Assembly (NCBI GenBank): GCA_036897095.1
Contig: JAYMSP010000680.1
Coordinates: forward strand, 1 to 44,037
Direction: 5' to 3'
Source: Plantago elongata
Taxonomy: Eukaryota; Streptophyta; Magnoliopsida; Lamiales; Plantaginaceae
DNA: 44,037 nt
Shown here piece by piece: positions 12,240-23,500 of the stretch. The stretch's first letter is position 1. Every line of letters begins with the position of its first letter. Both the position numbers and the translations under genes were made by a program. The notes under the pieces are model-generated. The model did not search any database. It saw only the letters and a program-made list of their open reading frames with translations, and was not told the origin of the DNA.

Positions 12240-13107
12240 GCGACTGTATAGAGTGACCAACATTATTGTTGTCTTCGATGCAGGAACGACCTATCCTGAG
12301 GTGCCACCACCACCAAAGTGGCGGTTCCAGTAGTCCTGATGTAGCTGCCAGAGAGACTTCTACCTCTATAGGCGCTCTATCTCTTGCTCCTCTCGGGCCT
12401 CAGCCGTCCTATCCCTCTCATTGTCACTGATAGTGCTCCTCAATACGGGAGTAGTGCTACTCAAGGCGAGTGAAATGAGGAGTAGCCCACTCCTGAAACT
12501 GTGTCATGATTAGCTCAAAACTAGCACGAAAATCATGTGCATCGGCCTGTGGCTGCTCTGGGTATGATGCAGCTAGTGGAACCTGAGCAGCAGGCATCGG
12601 GTGGTGTGCAAGAATGACTCGACCATTGGTTGAGTTCAAAGGACCCTTAGGCTTCTAGGAAGCTGAGATACTTGGGACTCCGCTATCTGAGATTATGCTA
12701 GTACTTAGGCAAGGGAATCCGAGCATACTCCCTTTGTCGATCCTAGACTGAGGCTCCCCAAAAATGATGGTTGGGGCATCAACAAACTGACTACTCATGA
12801 TGGCTCGAATGATGCGGGCAATAGGAGTGGTGATGTTGTGAAAGTGACCAAGTGGGCCTAGGTTGTACTAGATCAAGTGCTGCCAAAGACAGACCTGGGG
12901 AAGGAGCAAGGCTGAGGCAATGGTTTCTCATGGTCGGCAGGGTCAAACTCAGGAAGGACTATGGACTGAACCAAATCAAACTCAAAAGGTCATGCAACGT
13001 GGGCTGCTCTAGACGCCTCATAATAAATGTCTGCATAAGTATGACTGGTCTCAAGATATTGCCTGATATGGTATCGATCAAACTGAACCCTGGTCCCACA
13101 GACTCTA
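12240..13107 (-). pseudogene. broken gypsy ORF, possible plant-transposon-protein (Athila ORF1-like) domain
   Basis: The minus strand reads, in pieces, a segment with CGTRVQFDRYHIRQYLE, then PLLP/ITTPIARIIRAIMSS, QFVDAPTIIFGEPQSRIDKG, and finally the open frame 12457-12639, which ends in FQEWATPHFTRLE. It continues past a stop as HYSRIEEHYQ. This order resembles the 'putative plant transposon protein' ORF carried by many Athila/Tat-type gypsy elements. That is recognition from memory and is not proven. Several stops and shifts make it non-functional. Confidence 0.45.
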
Positions 13108-13790
13108 AGCTCCCCATAGTGAGGTGTTTAGCTACTCATAGTCATAAAAAAGAGAGCTATACATATATTCTCAAGATAAAGTTGAATAAGATACAATAAT
13201 AGAGCATGCTAGAATCCAAATCCCAATTCACACAAAATAATCTTCAATATAAATTTATAACCAAAGCTAGGGTCAAATCCATCTTTGCCTTTGAATCTCT
13301 ATTTCTCTCTCTAAGAGTTGGGAGAGAGGGAGAAGAATAAAAAGTATGTTTTCAATTGAAGACTAGATCCTATTAGGTAGAGAATGGAATAGTAAAACCT
13401 AACTAGGAGAGAAATAGCATAAATATGGCAAAACGGGCTGGAGATCTCGTGATCGGCCCAAAGAATCGACGCGGTGGGACTATTTTTGGCCCACCACTTC
13501 GTGGCCAGAGCTGACCGCGACGCGCTAAAACTTGCAGTCGCACACCGCGACGTGATATTCTCCGCGAAATGATGATTTTGTCCTTCTCCTTTATTTTTCC
13601 TCCTTTCGCTTGATTTTGTTCATTCCAACTTTGTTTCTTGGTATTTTGGCTCCATCACTGTACTTCTAGCAATCATAAGAAGCAATTGGATCATCCAAAT
13701 GTGCATAAAAAACACCCGTTTTGCCATCAATTGGAGCGTTTTCACCAAATACTTGTGAAATTCAAAATAGAACAAAACAAGTAAGATGGT
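13108..13790 (-). repeat. gypsy LTR fragment, minus orientation
   Basis: GTGTTTAGCTACTCAT (about 13125) and the reverse complement of GTATTTGGTGAAAACGCTCC (about 13733-13752) match, in the same order, blocks of the gypsy LTRs at 35812 and 40864 (there GTATTTGGCGGAAACAC). It is a partner or relative of the LTR at 7210-8357. Neither terminus is preserved: the left side abuts the ORF remnant without a recognisable primer-binding site, and the right side runs into another ORF remnant. Confidence 0.5.
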
Positions 13791-14720
13791 TCTCAACAAG
13801 GAGTTCCATGTCCTTGAGTGTTTGTTCCTCAAGCTCGTTGATGTATGTTTTGGATATAGCTATCTAGGGCTATGTTCTCTTTAATTGATTTTTTTAATTG
13901 AGTTGAATAAACTAAATTGAATTAAATTAGACTGCACTGAACTGAAGTGTAATACAAAATATAACTAAGCAGAGCTGGGTTGATCTGAACTGAATGCGTT
14001 TTCAATTGAAGAGAACATAGCCTAGGTTCCATTTCCAGATTTAGTTGTATTTGCTCTTTCAATATTTTGTTTAAGTTCTGCAACTCTGTCTCCAGCATCC
14101 AAAATAGCATGGTCAAATTCTTCAGAGTGCTCAACTTCTTTCACTGAGTCTTGTTGTTGAGGAGAAGGATGTGTGGTTTTAGGACATGGTGGGGGACAAT
14201 TCTAGGAAGTCCTCTCAATATGCTTTTTACCACTTGAGGCAATGTTGCCTTGTGCTATTCCACTAGTCCCTGGGGCAGGACCATGATCATCATAATCATC
14301 CTTTTTTTCATCACCATCCTTGTGATGATTAGAAGGAGGTTCTTCGTTCTTCATAGTCATTCTCATCTGTTTTCTCCTCATCATCGAAAATTAACCAGAT
14401 TGATCACTGATGGAAAAGTAACCATTACTTCTTCTTCATTAGAGGGAAAGATCTGAAGAGATTTAGGCAATGGAGGCTTGAAGGCCATCTCCATTTTGGT
14501 CTGATCATCAACCTTTTTGAAAGCTTCTTCAAGCTTATGTGCAACTCCCTTGCTAAAGTACTTGTGCATCACATTATCAAAGCAGTACTTCTATGTAGGA
14601 ACATTGCATGGACGTAGTTCTCCAAGTCAAAATCTCTTACTCTCCTTCCTTGGTGATAAATCTCCCTTGAAAGTTTAATCATGCCTGAGCTTCTAAGATT
14701 CTATCACCTCTTGACACATT
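13791..14720 (-). pseudogene. degenerate internal ORF of an LTR element, function unknown
   Basis: The minus strand has consecutive open pieces: 14381-14572 (KYFSKGVAHKLEEAFKKVDD), 14202-14384 (acidic and Lys-rich, then APGTSGIAQGNIASSGKK), 13922-14134, and, left of the MITE at 13868, a coiled-coil-like run with ELEEQTLKDMELLVENH. They read as one low-complexity, coiled-coil-containing protein broken by stops and by the MITE. It lies beside an LTR of the family seen at 28983, so it is probably retrotransposon-encoded. I do not recognise a domain. Confidence 0.4.
13868..14022. mobile_element. MITE, 155 bp, TSD TAG
   Basis: The ends are inverted repeats of about 21 bp: GGCTATGTTCTCTTTAATTG on the left and CAATTGAAGAGAACATAGCC on the right, with one mismatch. 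TAG is duplicated on both sides (13865-13867 and 14023-14025). The interior is rich in AACTGAA-like words. A 3-bp target duplication fits PIF/Harbinger- or CACTA-type MITEs. It interrupts the minus-strand ORF remnant. Confidence 0.75.
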
Positions 14721-14799
14721 TGAGGTGATTCTTGAGAGTGTGATCCTTGAAGAATGGAAGTAGATCTCGTGAAGACTCTTCAGAGATCTTTGGCGCGAT

Positions 14800-15990
14800 T
14801 GTTTGAGCCTGAATGAAAGAGTTTTGAGTTAGATTGAAAACTTTATTAGGTATCAGAGTTATTGTGTAGCCTAGTTTCTGAGTTACTTCAATGAAAACAG
14901 AAGGCTTAGAAGTTTAGATTTAGAGAGCGGAAGACTTTCTGATAAGTGCACATGCCTAACAAGCTATATAAAGGGTGTAAATTACTTGACAATAAGTTAA
15001 TGCAGTAAGTAAGTGCAAAAAGTAAATAACACACACGCTTTTATATTGGTATATGAAGGTGGCGTAATCCTTCAACGAATTCACTTGCCCTTTCGTAGAG
15101 CTAGGAATCTACTACGATAGAGTATTGAGGTTCCTATCTCTCGATTTCTATTACACTAGGTTCCAACCAAGTGTTCCCTCTGAGTTGCTCCCAGCTACCC
15201 TAGCAAAGTACTTCATATACTTAGACCTTCCTTTGACCTTGGAGTTGTTTCTTAGTTTTCCAAACTAGATTCTTCCTATACTCCACGCCTTGATGGTGTT
15301 TGGCAGAGAGGTAAGTTATCAGATTAGCTAGATAATGTCTTCCACATTTCTGTACCGTATCTTTTTGAGAACAAGTATTACTTGACACGATTTGCAATTT
15401 GTGGTGTGTTGTTATTTTCTGACCCAGAGTTCTACTGCTTGTTCAGGAAAATGAATGTCTAGAGCAAGTCACAACAGTGCTTTCAATTCAACTCCTCTGC
15501 TATTGTACAGAGCTTGTTCAAGGATCAGGACACTTAAAAACTTTCGTGCTACTTTCAAATCAAGAGCTTAGGTCGCAATTGTAAGCTTGTGAGAAGTAGG
15601 TAGAAGGTTTGGATGCTTGAAATTAACTAGTAAATTCTGAAAGCTCAGCACATAAGTGTATTTTTCAAGAATGCTAAGTTGTGATATTTATTGGTGAAAA
15701 ACAAGCAAGCGGTTTGAATTACTATATGTTAGGATTTTGAAATTCAAACTACAATATACTGATTGATAGTATGATAAGAACTTTTGTCTCATTCTTTCAG
15801 AGATTAACATTGTAACACGCAAGTTTTATATTTTCAATAAACGCACCATACTATCTTTTGTTCTATTATACCAACCGAACTATAAATGTTTTTTTTAAAG
15901 CAGTATAATGACACTATCAGATAGAAAATTAGATTCACAAAGAAAAGTGTAAATCACAGTTTCTTCTACAAGATAGTATGGTGTAATAGT
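14800..15990 (-). repeat. diverged LTR of the second LTR family, minus orientation
   Basis: This segment matches the LTR part at 34516-35600 along its length: GCGTAATCCTTC (15062), CCAACCAAGTGTTCCC, AAGTACTTCATA and GTAACACGCAAGTT (15811) recur in the same order. The same LTR lies in plus orientation at 28983-30379. The boundaries are approximate, since the end near 14800 is degraded and the match fades near 15980. Confidence 0.65.
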
Positions 15991-17476
15991 AATTCCCGAA
16001 TGGAAATTGAGTTTCACTCATGCATTGGCATGTGGTGCATATATATGGATTCGAAGTTTCATGGATTGTAATGTTATGTGTATCTATTTATCGGAGATGC
16101 TTGATTTCTCCTAGTGCATTTCCTATTTAAAATGAGTTTGAAATTTCCACGCAATAATACACGAGTCCCACATCTTTATGAGAAGGTGGTGCACGGGAAA
16201 ATTTCGGCATCAAATAAACCTTGCATCTGTATGATGGTCTTTCTATGGTGTGTGTGTCCCCATATTTGATTTGTTTGTATTCACTGATTTTTAGTAGGAT
16301 GCCTTTAGGAGATGCTAAATTGCTAATCGCTTAAAGTCTGAGAAGTGAGAACTTTGAAATTTGGTGAAAATGGATTAATCGATGGAATCAAAAACATACA
16401 ATATTTGCAAATGAAATTAAAGTATTCAGTGATTGGGGCTTTCATCACAGATAATGTCGAGCAGATCAATCAGGCATTCAGGCATTGATGTTATGGTCAC
16501 TAATAAAATAGTAATTTTATATTAATTCATTTGAATTATTGGAGATAAGAAAGCGTTTAAAATAAGCGTACGTATGTGATTTGTCCTGAACATAAAAACG
16601 GATCGAAGGACAGAAATAAAATGATTATACTCAATTAACATAGTATAACTATAAACCTGCAATTGGCCAGTCTTTATTATAATGGCTTAAAGAATACATT
16701 TGTTCCTATATACTTTGGACTTCTTGTTAATCTCGTGGCATCATGTTAATCAACGACAATCCAAGATACCTTTATCGTAACCATCCAAGATTCCAATATC
16801 AAACCAGCTTGTCCTCTTCTCTATCTACCCGTTAAAAATGCACCTATGCCTTTTTTAAAACATAATATTAACCTATTTTAGAGTCTCCTCATAGGATCAA
16901 GTATTCTAAAAACCAATAATTCAATAATTTATCTAGATACAAATCTATTATTTTAGAAAATCATCTATGTTATAAATTAAAACACCTATATTCTCAAATT
17001 ATTTCAATATTAAAGTTTTTCATATTACAACAACACGTATTTCTTTAACAATATTGACGTTTTAATTACTAACATGTATTGTTTTATTGGTAACATGAAT
17101 CGTCGTTAGATAGAGAATCGTTTCTCATGAATCTTTGTGAAACACTTATATTTTGAATATTGATATTTTTCATGTTACAGTATTACTTGTTTTTCTTAGT
17201 AATTAACATAAACATTTTTTTAATAAACTATTCATACCATATGTTGTCTCTATATAAAGATTATCTTTAAGAAATTTTGTGCTTATATATTAGTAAAAAT
17301 GTAAACTCCACAATATCATTATCTTAAACTTTTTCATTCTAGTGAATTATTTGTCTTATATCTTATATATTTTTCAATCTTCATATATTTATTTGTCAAT
17401 GAATAATGAAATATTAATTGTTTAAAAATAACACCGAAAAATTATGTTCGGGCGGAGTGAGTACAGAATATGACCT
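15991..17476. other. AT-rich intergenic flank upstream of the P450 gene
   Basis: About 1.5 kb without a coding frame or recognisable repeat. AT content rises strongly towards 17400. It presumably contains the distal promoter of the P450 gene, but no specific site beyond the TATA box at 17477 can be supported. Confidence 0.5.
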
Positions 17477-17484
17477 TATAAATA
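17477..17484 (+). promoter_or_regulatory. TATA box of the P450 gene
   Basis: TATAAATA lies 48 bp upstream of the chosen ATG at 17532. With a start site about 30 bp downstream, the 5' leader would be only about 20 nt. That is short, but it supports 17532 over more upstream starts. Confidence 0.5.
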
Positions 17485-17531
17485 CTGACAAACAAGATGA
17501 GCATGCATACCTCGTACCATTCCGATCCACT

Positions 17532-20500
17532 ATGCCTAACCAAATTACACATACTTCTAACACTCTATCATGGTTGACTCACAACATTGCAGGAGCTAAT
17601 CAATCCCTTACTACCATCACTATGTCATTGTTCGCACTTGCACTGTTTCTTGTGATTTTGATAATAAACAGATCAACCAAGAAAACACCAAAGTATCCAC
17701 CCCTGCCACCAGGTCCAAAAGGCTTACCCCTTATAGGCAACATCTTGTCACTTGACTCTGAGCTACACACACACTTTGTGGAACTTGCTAAAAAATACGG
17801 GCCCATATTTACACTAAAACTCGGGTTCAAGAACGTAATCGTCGTCTCATCTCCTGCCATCGCGAAGGAAATTCTCAAAGATCAGGACATCACCTTCTCT
17901 AACCGAGACTTGCCTGCGGCAGGTAAAGAAGGAACGTATGGTGGCAGGGACATAGTGGCAAATAACTATGGACCGGAATTGAAGATGTTACGGAAAGTAT
18001 GCGTGCAGGATATGCTGAGCAATAAGACTCTGGATGATGTTGCTGAGTTGAGACATACAGAGCTCCGGAAGACCATTCAGTACATGTACAGCAGAGCCGG
18101 TTCTGAGGTAAACATAAACTCATCCGTTCTTTTAAAAGCTTCATAACTTTTTTTTTTTTATCTTTCGTTAGAAAGTTTTCATCCCACTAATAAATTCTTT
18201 ATTATTTCTATCACTATTTTATCATCATTTTATTAACTCTCTCGCTTACTTTGTCATCCACTTACAATTTTATCGATAAATTAATATTGAACTAATTCTT
18301 CTTAAATCAAGAGAAAGTAGCTTCAACTTTTATTGAACCTGTCGGAGTATTAAGACTTTTATATTTTCGAACATGGCTTCGATGAAAGTTGTAGAGCCCC
18401 AAAATATTAGAGTACGAACCAAGGAAAATACGACTCGTGCTAGTTCGTGAGCTTGAAAATTCGACAAATTTGACTTAAAAAATATAAAAAACATTGTTCA
18501 ACGCTTTAAGCGTCCTTTTACTTTATATGAAATTTTCAACTATAATCTGTAGCGGAACTTGAATATCATAAGACTTTGTACAAAGTCTATATATAATACT
18601 TGAACTTGAATATGAGAAGAACATTTGCGGGAGTGATCACTGGCCTGGCAATGCTCCACTTAAAGCTCGGCTTCAATACCTAAAATTGATAATTTTAGCA
18701 AGGGTCAGTCATGACCACTTGACTGAGCAAATTCCATGCACGTGTGCCATGACTTAAAATTCTATCTCCATGTATTTTAAATCTTTTAATCTTGCTTAAT
18801 GCAATGCATCTTATGACTTGACTTAGACTCTAAACATTTGAACTTGAACATCTTAAAGCTCGTTAAATTGAACTTAAAACTTACTCTTAAAATGTCTTAA
18901 GAACCTTGACAGGATCGCGAGCACACTTGGCATCGCAAGGTACTATCCCAGCCCATGGTGGCCTCTTAAAACTCTTAAAACATGGCTAGAGGCACTAATC
19001 ACACTCTAAGCGATACTCTTTAAATGCCACAATGCTTATGGCGGTGCGAGCCCTTAATGTTCTTTAGACTTTGAAACTTGGGTTTTTCTATGGTGAGATA
19101 TGTGCCGTACATAGTAAAAATTAGATAGTAGTTCTTGTTTTAATATAGTTCTTACTTTGTAATAACATTTATAAAATATACAAATATTAAAATAATTTTA
19201 CTAATTATTTTATAATTGTAATAAAATTTAAATGTCGATCGTCACCGTACCATCAACATCCGACAAACCTTCTGGAGCTCCGATAACAACCTCATATACT
19301 GCATCAATTTTTTCTTCTTCTTTGAAATGGAAGCTCAGCTCCGTGAGCTCTGAAAGGAGTTGGCGAGATCTGGAACTTCAGATTTGGTAGCGCTTCCAAG
19401 GAAGCTGGGTTCACAGCTTCCATGGAAGCGTGAACATGAAGCTTGTTCAAGCTTCCATGGATGCTCGAACAGGGAGACTGTTCCAGCTTCTATGGAAGCT
19501 CCGAACCAAGCTTCCATGGAAGAAGGATTTTCTCCCCAGAAACCAAAGTATGTTAATCAAGAATAGCCAACAAACCAACAAGAATGATTGAACTCAGGAA
19601 ACTATAAATTCTCACAAGTATACCTCATAATCATCGACATCACAAACTTAAAAGTACTCCTTCATGCTTTTAATTAAGGAAAATGCATACATATTAACCA
19701 CAATTTGACGACATTTGAATTGATGTAGATGATAATTCTAGGAAAACTTGCCTTTACAATGCAATTATGAATGATGAAATGGAGTTGGATGGTGACATTA
19801 GTGACCGAAGAGTGACTTGGTGGAGGCAGATGGTGTTAGCGGCTTCTGGTGGCCGGAGATGACATGTGGAGGAGGAAGATGGAGAGATGAGGAGAATGTA
19901 GCTAGGGTTTTTCTTTTGGCTGACTAGAGTTTACATGGACTTGATAAGTGTTAGAAAATGGGTGGCCACTTGAATGTTGGATTGAAATAAGAAGAGCATA
20001 TAATTTGGCTAACTTAGATGTATGAAAAATTTGGCAAAGGATGATTACGAACTCTACTTAATGTTCGGTTCCTGCTAAAACGTCTACATCCGAATTACGA
20101 ATTTCAAGGTGTTACAAAAGTATTGGTTATTCATTGTTGGAAATGATTTGATTGTTTGGCACATAATTTTAATTGAACGAATTTTATTGAAATTATAACT
20201 GATGAATACTAAAAATATTTATTTGTAAAAAAAGTTTGGTTATAAGATTAAAATTTTATGAAGTTATTAAGAATTGAGTAATTGATGGAGCAATTCAACT
20301 AAAACTGTAGAAAAGTTCATAAAGAGACCACTTTATGTAGTAGCTTACATTACATATAAGATCTCATTTAAAAATTTATTATAAATATGTGCCAGTCTAT
20401 TTTTTGGAGCCCTAATTTATCTCAATCACAACATGACTTTCCATGATTGCAAATGAATCACTCTAAGAAAGTCTTGTAAAAAAGACCATTCTAATTTTTT

Positions 20501-23500
20501 ATCCTTAATTTCTCCCAACTACAACATGATTTTCTATTAATGTTCCTTCTTTCTTTTTCTCCAAATCTACCATACTCATGTATATACGAAATTCATCTGT
20601 TCTTCATTGTTTCCAGATTTTTCTCTTCTTCTCTCGCATTTTTCCTCTTTCGATCAGATTCTTCCACTCGTTTTTTCTGTTTTAAAATGTATTTTTTATA
20701 ATACTCACCATGGATTTCATTGTCTCTCTCACATTCCATGGTTTTAGCCATGCTTTTGGCATAAAACTTGAATTTAGCCTATTTTTTATCTTCTCGATAT
20801 CGGTTGAAGTATTTAATTATGTGCACTCCCCTATTTTTACGTGTTTATGTGGAAACTACTATTGCTGACAGTGAAACTAATAACCAAAATTTATGCTCTT
20901 GAAACTAGTTTGGCTTGCTTTTGAAACTAGTGAAACCAACATTTATACTTCTGGAAACTAAGTTTTTTATGAAACTAATTTCTTAAACTAGAGTTTTGTT
21001 GATTTGAAACTAACTTTCGTGTGTTTAAAACTAGCTTTTGTGAACATAAAACTAGATTTTTTTATTGGTTCTGACACTAACTTTATGAGTTCCTGTAACT
21101 AACTTCGTGTTTTTAAAACTATTTTTTGTGAACATGAAGCTAGATTTTTATTTTGTTCTGAAATTAGCTTTATGAGTTCCTGAAACTAACTTTTGTGTTT
21201 TTGAAACTAGCTTTTGTGAACATGAAACTAGCTTTTGTTGTTCTGGAACATAACAGTTAGTTTCAAATATGTTCGTACTAGTTCAAAATTTTTGTGAATA
21301 TGAAACTAGGTTTTTTTTTTTGTTATGAAAGTAATAAAAAATATCATGAAATTAGGTTTTGTTGTTTTGAAACTACTTTTTATATTATTGAAACAAGCTT
21401 TTGTGAACTTGAAATTAATTTTTGTTATTCTGAAACTAGCTTTTGTGAATATGAAACTAATACAAAAGATAATGAAACTAGGTTTTGTGAATCTAAAACT
21501 AGCTTTTGTGAATATAAAACTAATATAAAATATCATGAAACTAGTTTTAATCATCATGAAGCTAGCTCAATTAACTTGAAACTAGTACTTTTCTTTTGTT
21601 GAAACTAGCATTGTAGTCAAGAGACCGTCATGTATCTGTCCTCAACCCTAAACCCTAATTAAGACCATAGCCCCCGATGAAGTTTTCAAATTCAGTGATT
21701 TTTTAGGGTTCACCATTCCCTTTAGGGTTTTAGAATTATAAAACTAGGTTTTGAGTTCATGAAAGTAGCTTGTGTGGGCAAGAAACTAGGGTTTATACTC
21801 ATGAAACTAGCATTAATTATCATGAATCTAGTTTTAATTATCATGAAACTAGAACAATGAACCTGAAACTAGACCAACGAACCTGAAACTATTACTTTTT
21901 TCTTTTGTTGAAACTAGCATTGTAGCCCCGTGAAACGCTTAATTAGGGCATCATAAACCCTAAAGACTAATTAAGACCGTAGTTTCCGGAGAGACTTTTC
22001 AAATCCATTGATTTTTTAAGGATTCACCATTCTCTTTAGGGTTTTAGAACTATGAAACTAGGTTTTGAGTCCATGAAACTAGTTTATGTGGGCATGAAAC
22101 TAGGGTTTTATACCCATTAAATTAGTGTTTATGTCCATTAAACTAGCTTTAATCATCATGAAACTAGTTCAATGAACCTGAAACTAGCACTTTTCTTTTG
22201 CTGAAAAACTAGCATTGTAGTCCCGAGAAACGCTTAATTAGGGTTTAAGGTATGTACCCATCCTAAATTCTAAATACTAAATAAGACCGTAGCCCTGGGG
22301 TAGCATTCAAATTCAATGATATTTTTGTTCATCATTCCCTTTAAGGTTTTAGAACTATGAAACTAGGTTTTGAGTCCGTGAAACTAGCTTGTGTGGGCAA
22401 TGGGCATGAAACTTGGGTTTATACTCATGAAACTAACATTAATAATCATGAAACTAGCTCAATGAACCTGAAACTAGTACTTTTCTTTTGCTGAAACTAG
22501 CATTGTAGCTCTGAGAAATGCTTAATTAGGGCGTCCTAAACCCTAATTAAGACCGTAGCTTCCGGAGAAAGTTTTCAAATCCAGTGGTTTTATTAGGGTT
22601 CACCATTCCCCTTATGATTTTAGAACTATAAAACTAGGTTTTGAGTCCATGAAACTAGCTTGTGTGGGCATGAAACTAGGGTTTTATACCCATGAAACTA
22701 GTGCTTATGCTCATGAAACTAGCTTTAATCATCATAAAACTAGTTAAATGAACCTGAAAGTAGTACTTTTCTTTTGCTGAAACAAGCATTGTAGTCCCGA
22801 GAAACACCTAATTAGGGTTTAGGGTATGTACCCGTCCTCAACCCTAAACCCTAACTAGACCGTAGCTTCCGAAGTGAGTTTTCAAATTCAGTGATTTTCT
22901 TAGGGTTCACCATTTCCTTTAGAGTATTAGAACTGTGAAACTATGTTTTGAGTCCACGGAACTAGCTTGTGTGGGCATGAAACAAGGTTTGTACACATGA
23001 AACTAGTATTAATCATCATGAAACTAGCTTTAATCATCATGGAACTAGCTCAATGAACCTGAAACTAGTACTTTTCTTTTGCTAAAACTAGCATTGTAGT
23101 CCCGAGAAACGCTTAATTGGGGTTTAGGGTTGAGGACGGGTATCGGACGATTGTCTGGCCTGTACCCTTCCTTAACCCTAATTAAGATCGTAGCTCTCGG
23201 AGGGAGTTTTCAAATGAAGTTATTTTTTTAAGGTTGACCATTTATTTTAGGATTTTAGAACCATGAAACTAGCTAGGTTTTGAGTCCATGAAACTAACTT
23301 CAATTCACATTAAACTAATTAAACTAATAAATATTGTGTGATGGTACTTCAAACTAACTTTAATATTTTGAAACTAGCTTTTGTATCCATGAAACTAGGA
23401 TTTGCGGTTATGAAATTAACTTTTGCAGACATGAAAGTAGATTTTTGTGTTTTTTTAAACTAGTTTTTTTGAACATAAAATTGAACTTTTGTTGTTTTGA

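Larger units (their letters stand above)
8358..13107 (-). mobile_element. interior of a minus-strand gypsy copy, split by a solo LTR
   Basis: 8358-8681 and 11213-12240 match in reverse the 3' interior of the intact gypsy element at 39200-40860. Joining 8681 to 11213 gives GGAAGGTGACTTTCGTCACA, which is the reverse complement of 40516-40535. The block around 11440-11560 mirrors 40210-40340, and CCCCAAACCTGTTTGGAACA (about 11663) mirrors the AAGTTTGGGGG block near 40076. From about 12240 to 13107 the minus strand carries a broken ORF (listed separately). The copy is older and more diverged than the one at 35812. Confidence 0.7.

Noticed and set aside
14847..14860. Copia primer-binding site GGTATCAGAG on the plus strand
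   Set aside because: It lies inside a minus-orientation LTR and no plus-strand LTR ends there; judged a chance match.
17418..17531. Longer P450 start upstream of 17532
   Set aside because: The frame is open from 17418, but the first in-frame codon there is TTG and the TATA box lies inside this stretch.
18385..20121. AAAGT target duplication defining a solo LTR 18390-20116
   Set aside because: The left AAAGT stands inside a block (GATGAAAGTTGTAGAG) that is common within gypsy LTRs, so the match may be chance; the boundary is left open.
21306..21557. Minus-strand 83-codon ORF of repeated FTKASFR-like units
   Set aside because: By-product of the 21-bp repeat; it has no start context or conservation evidence.
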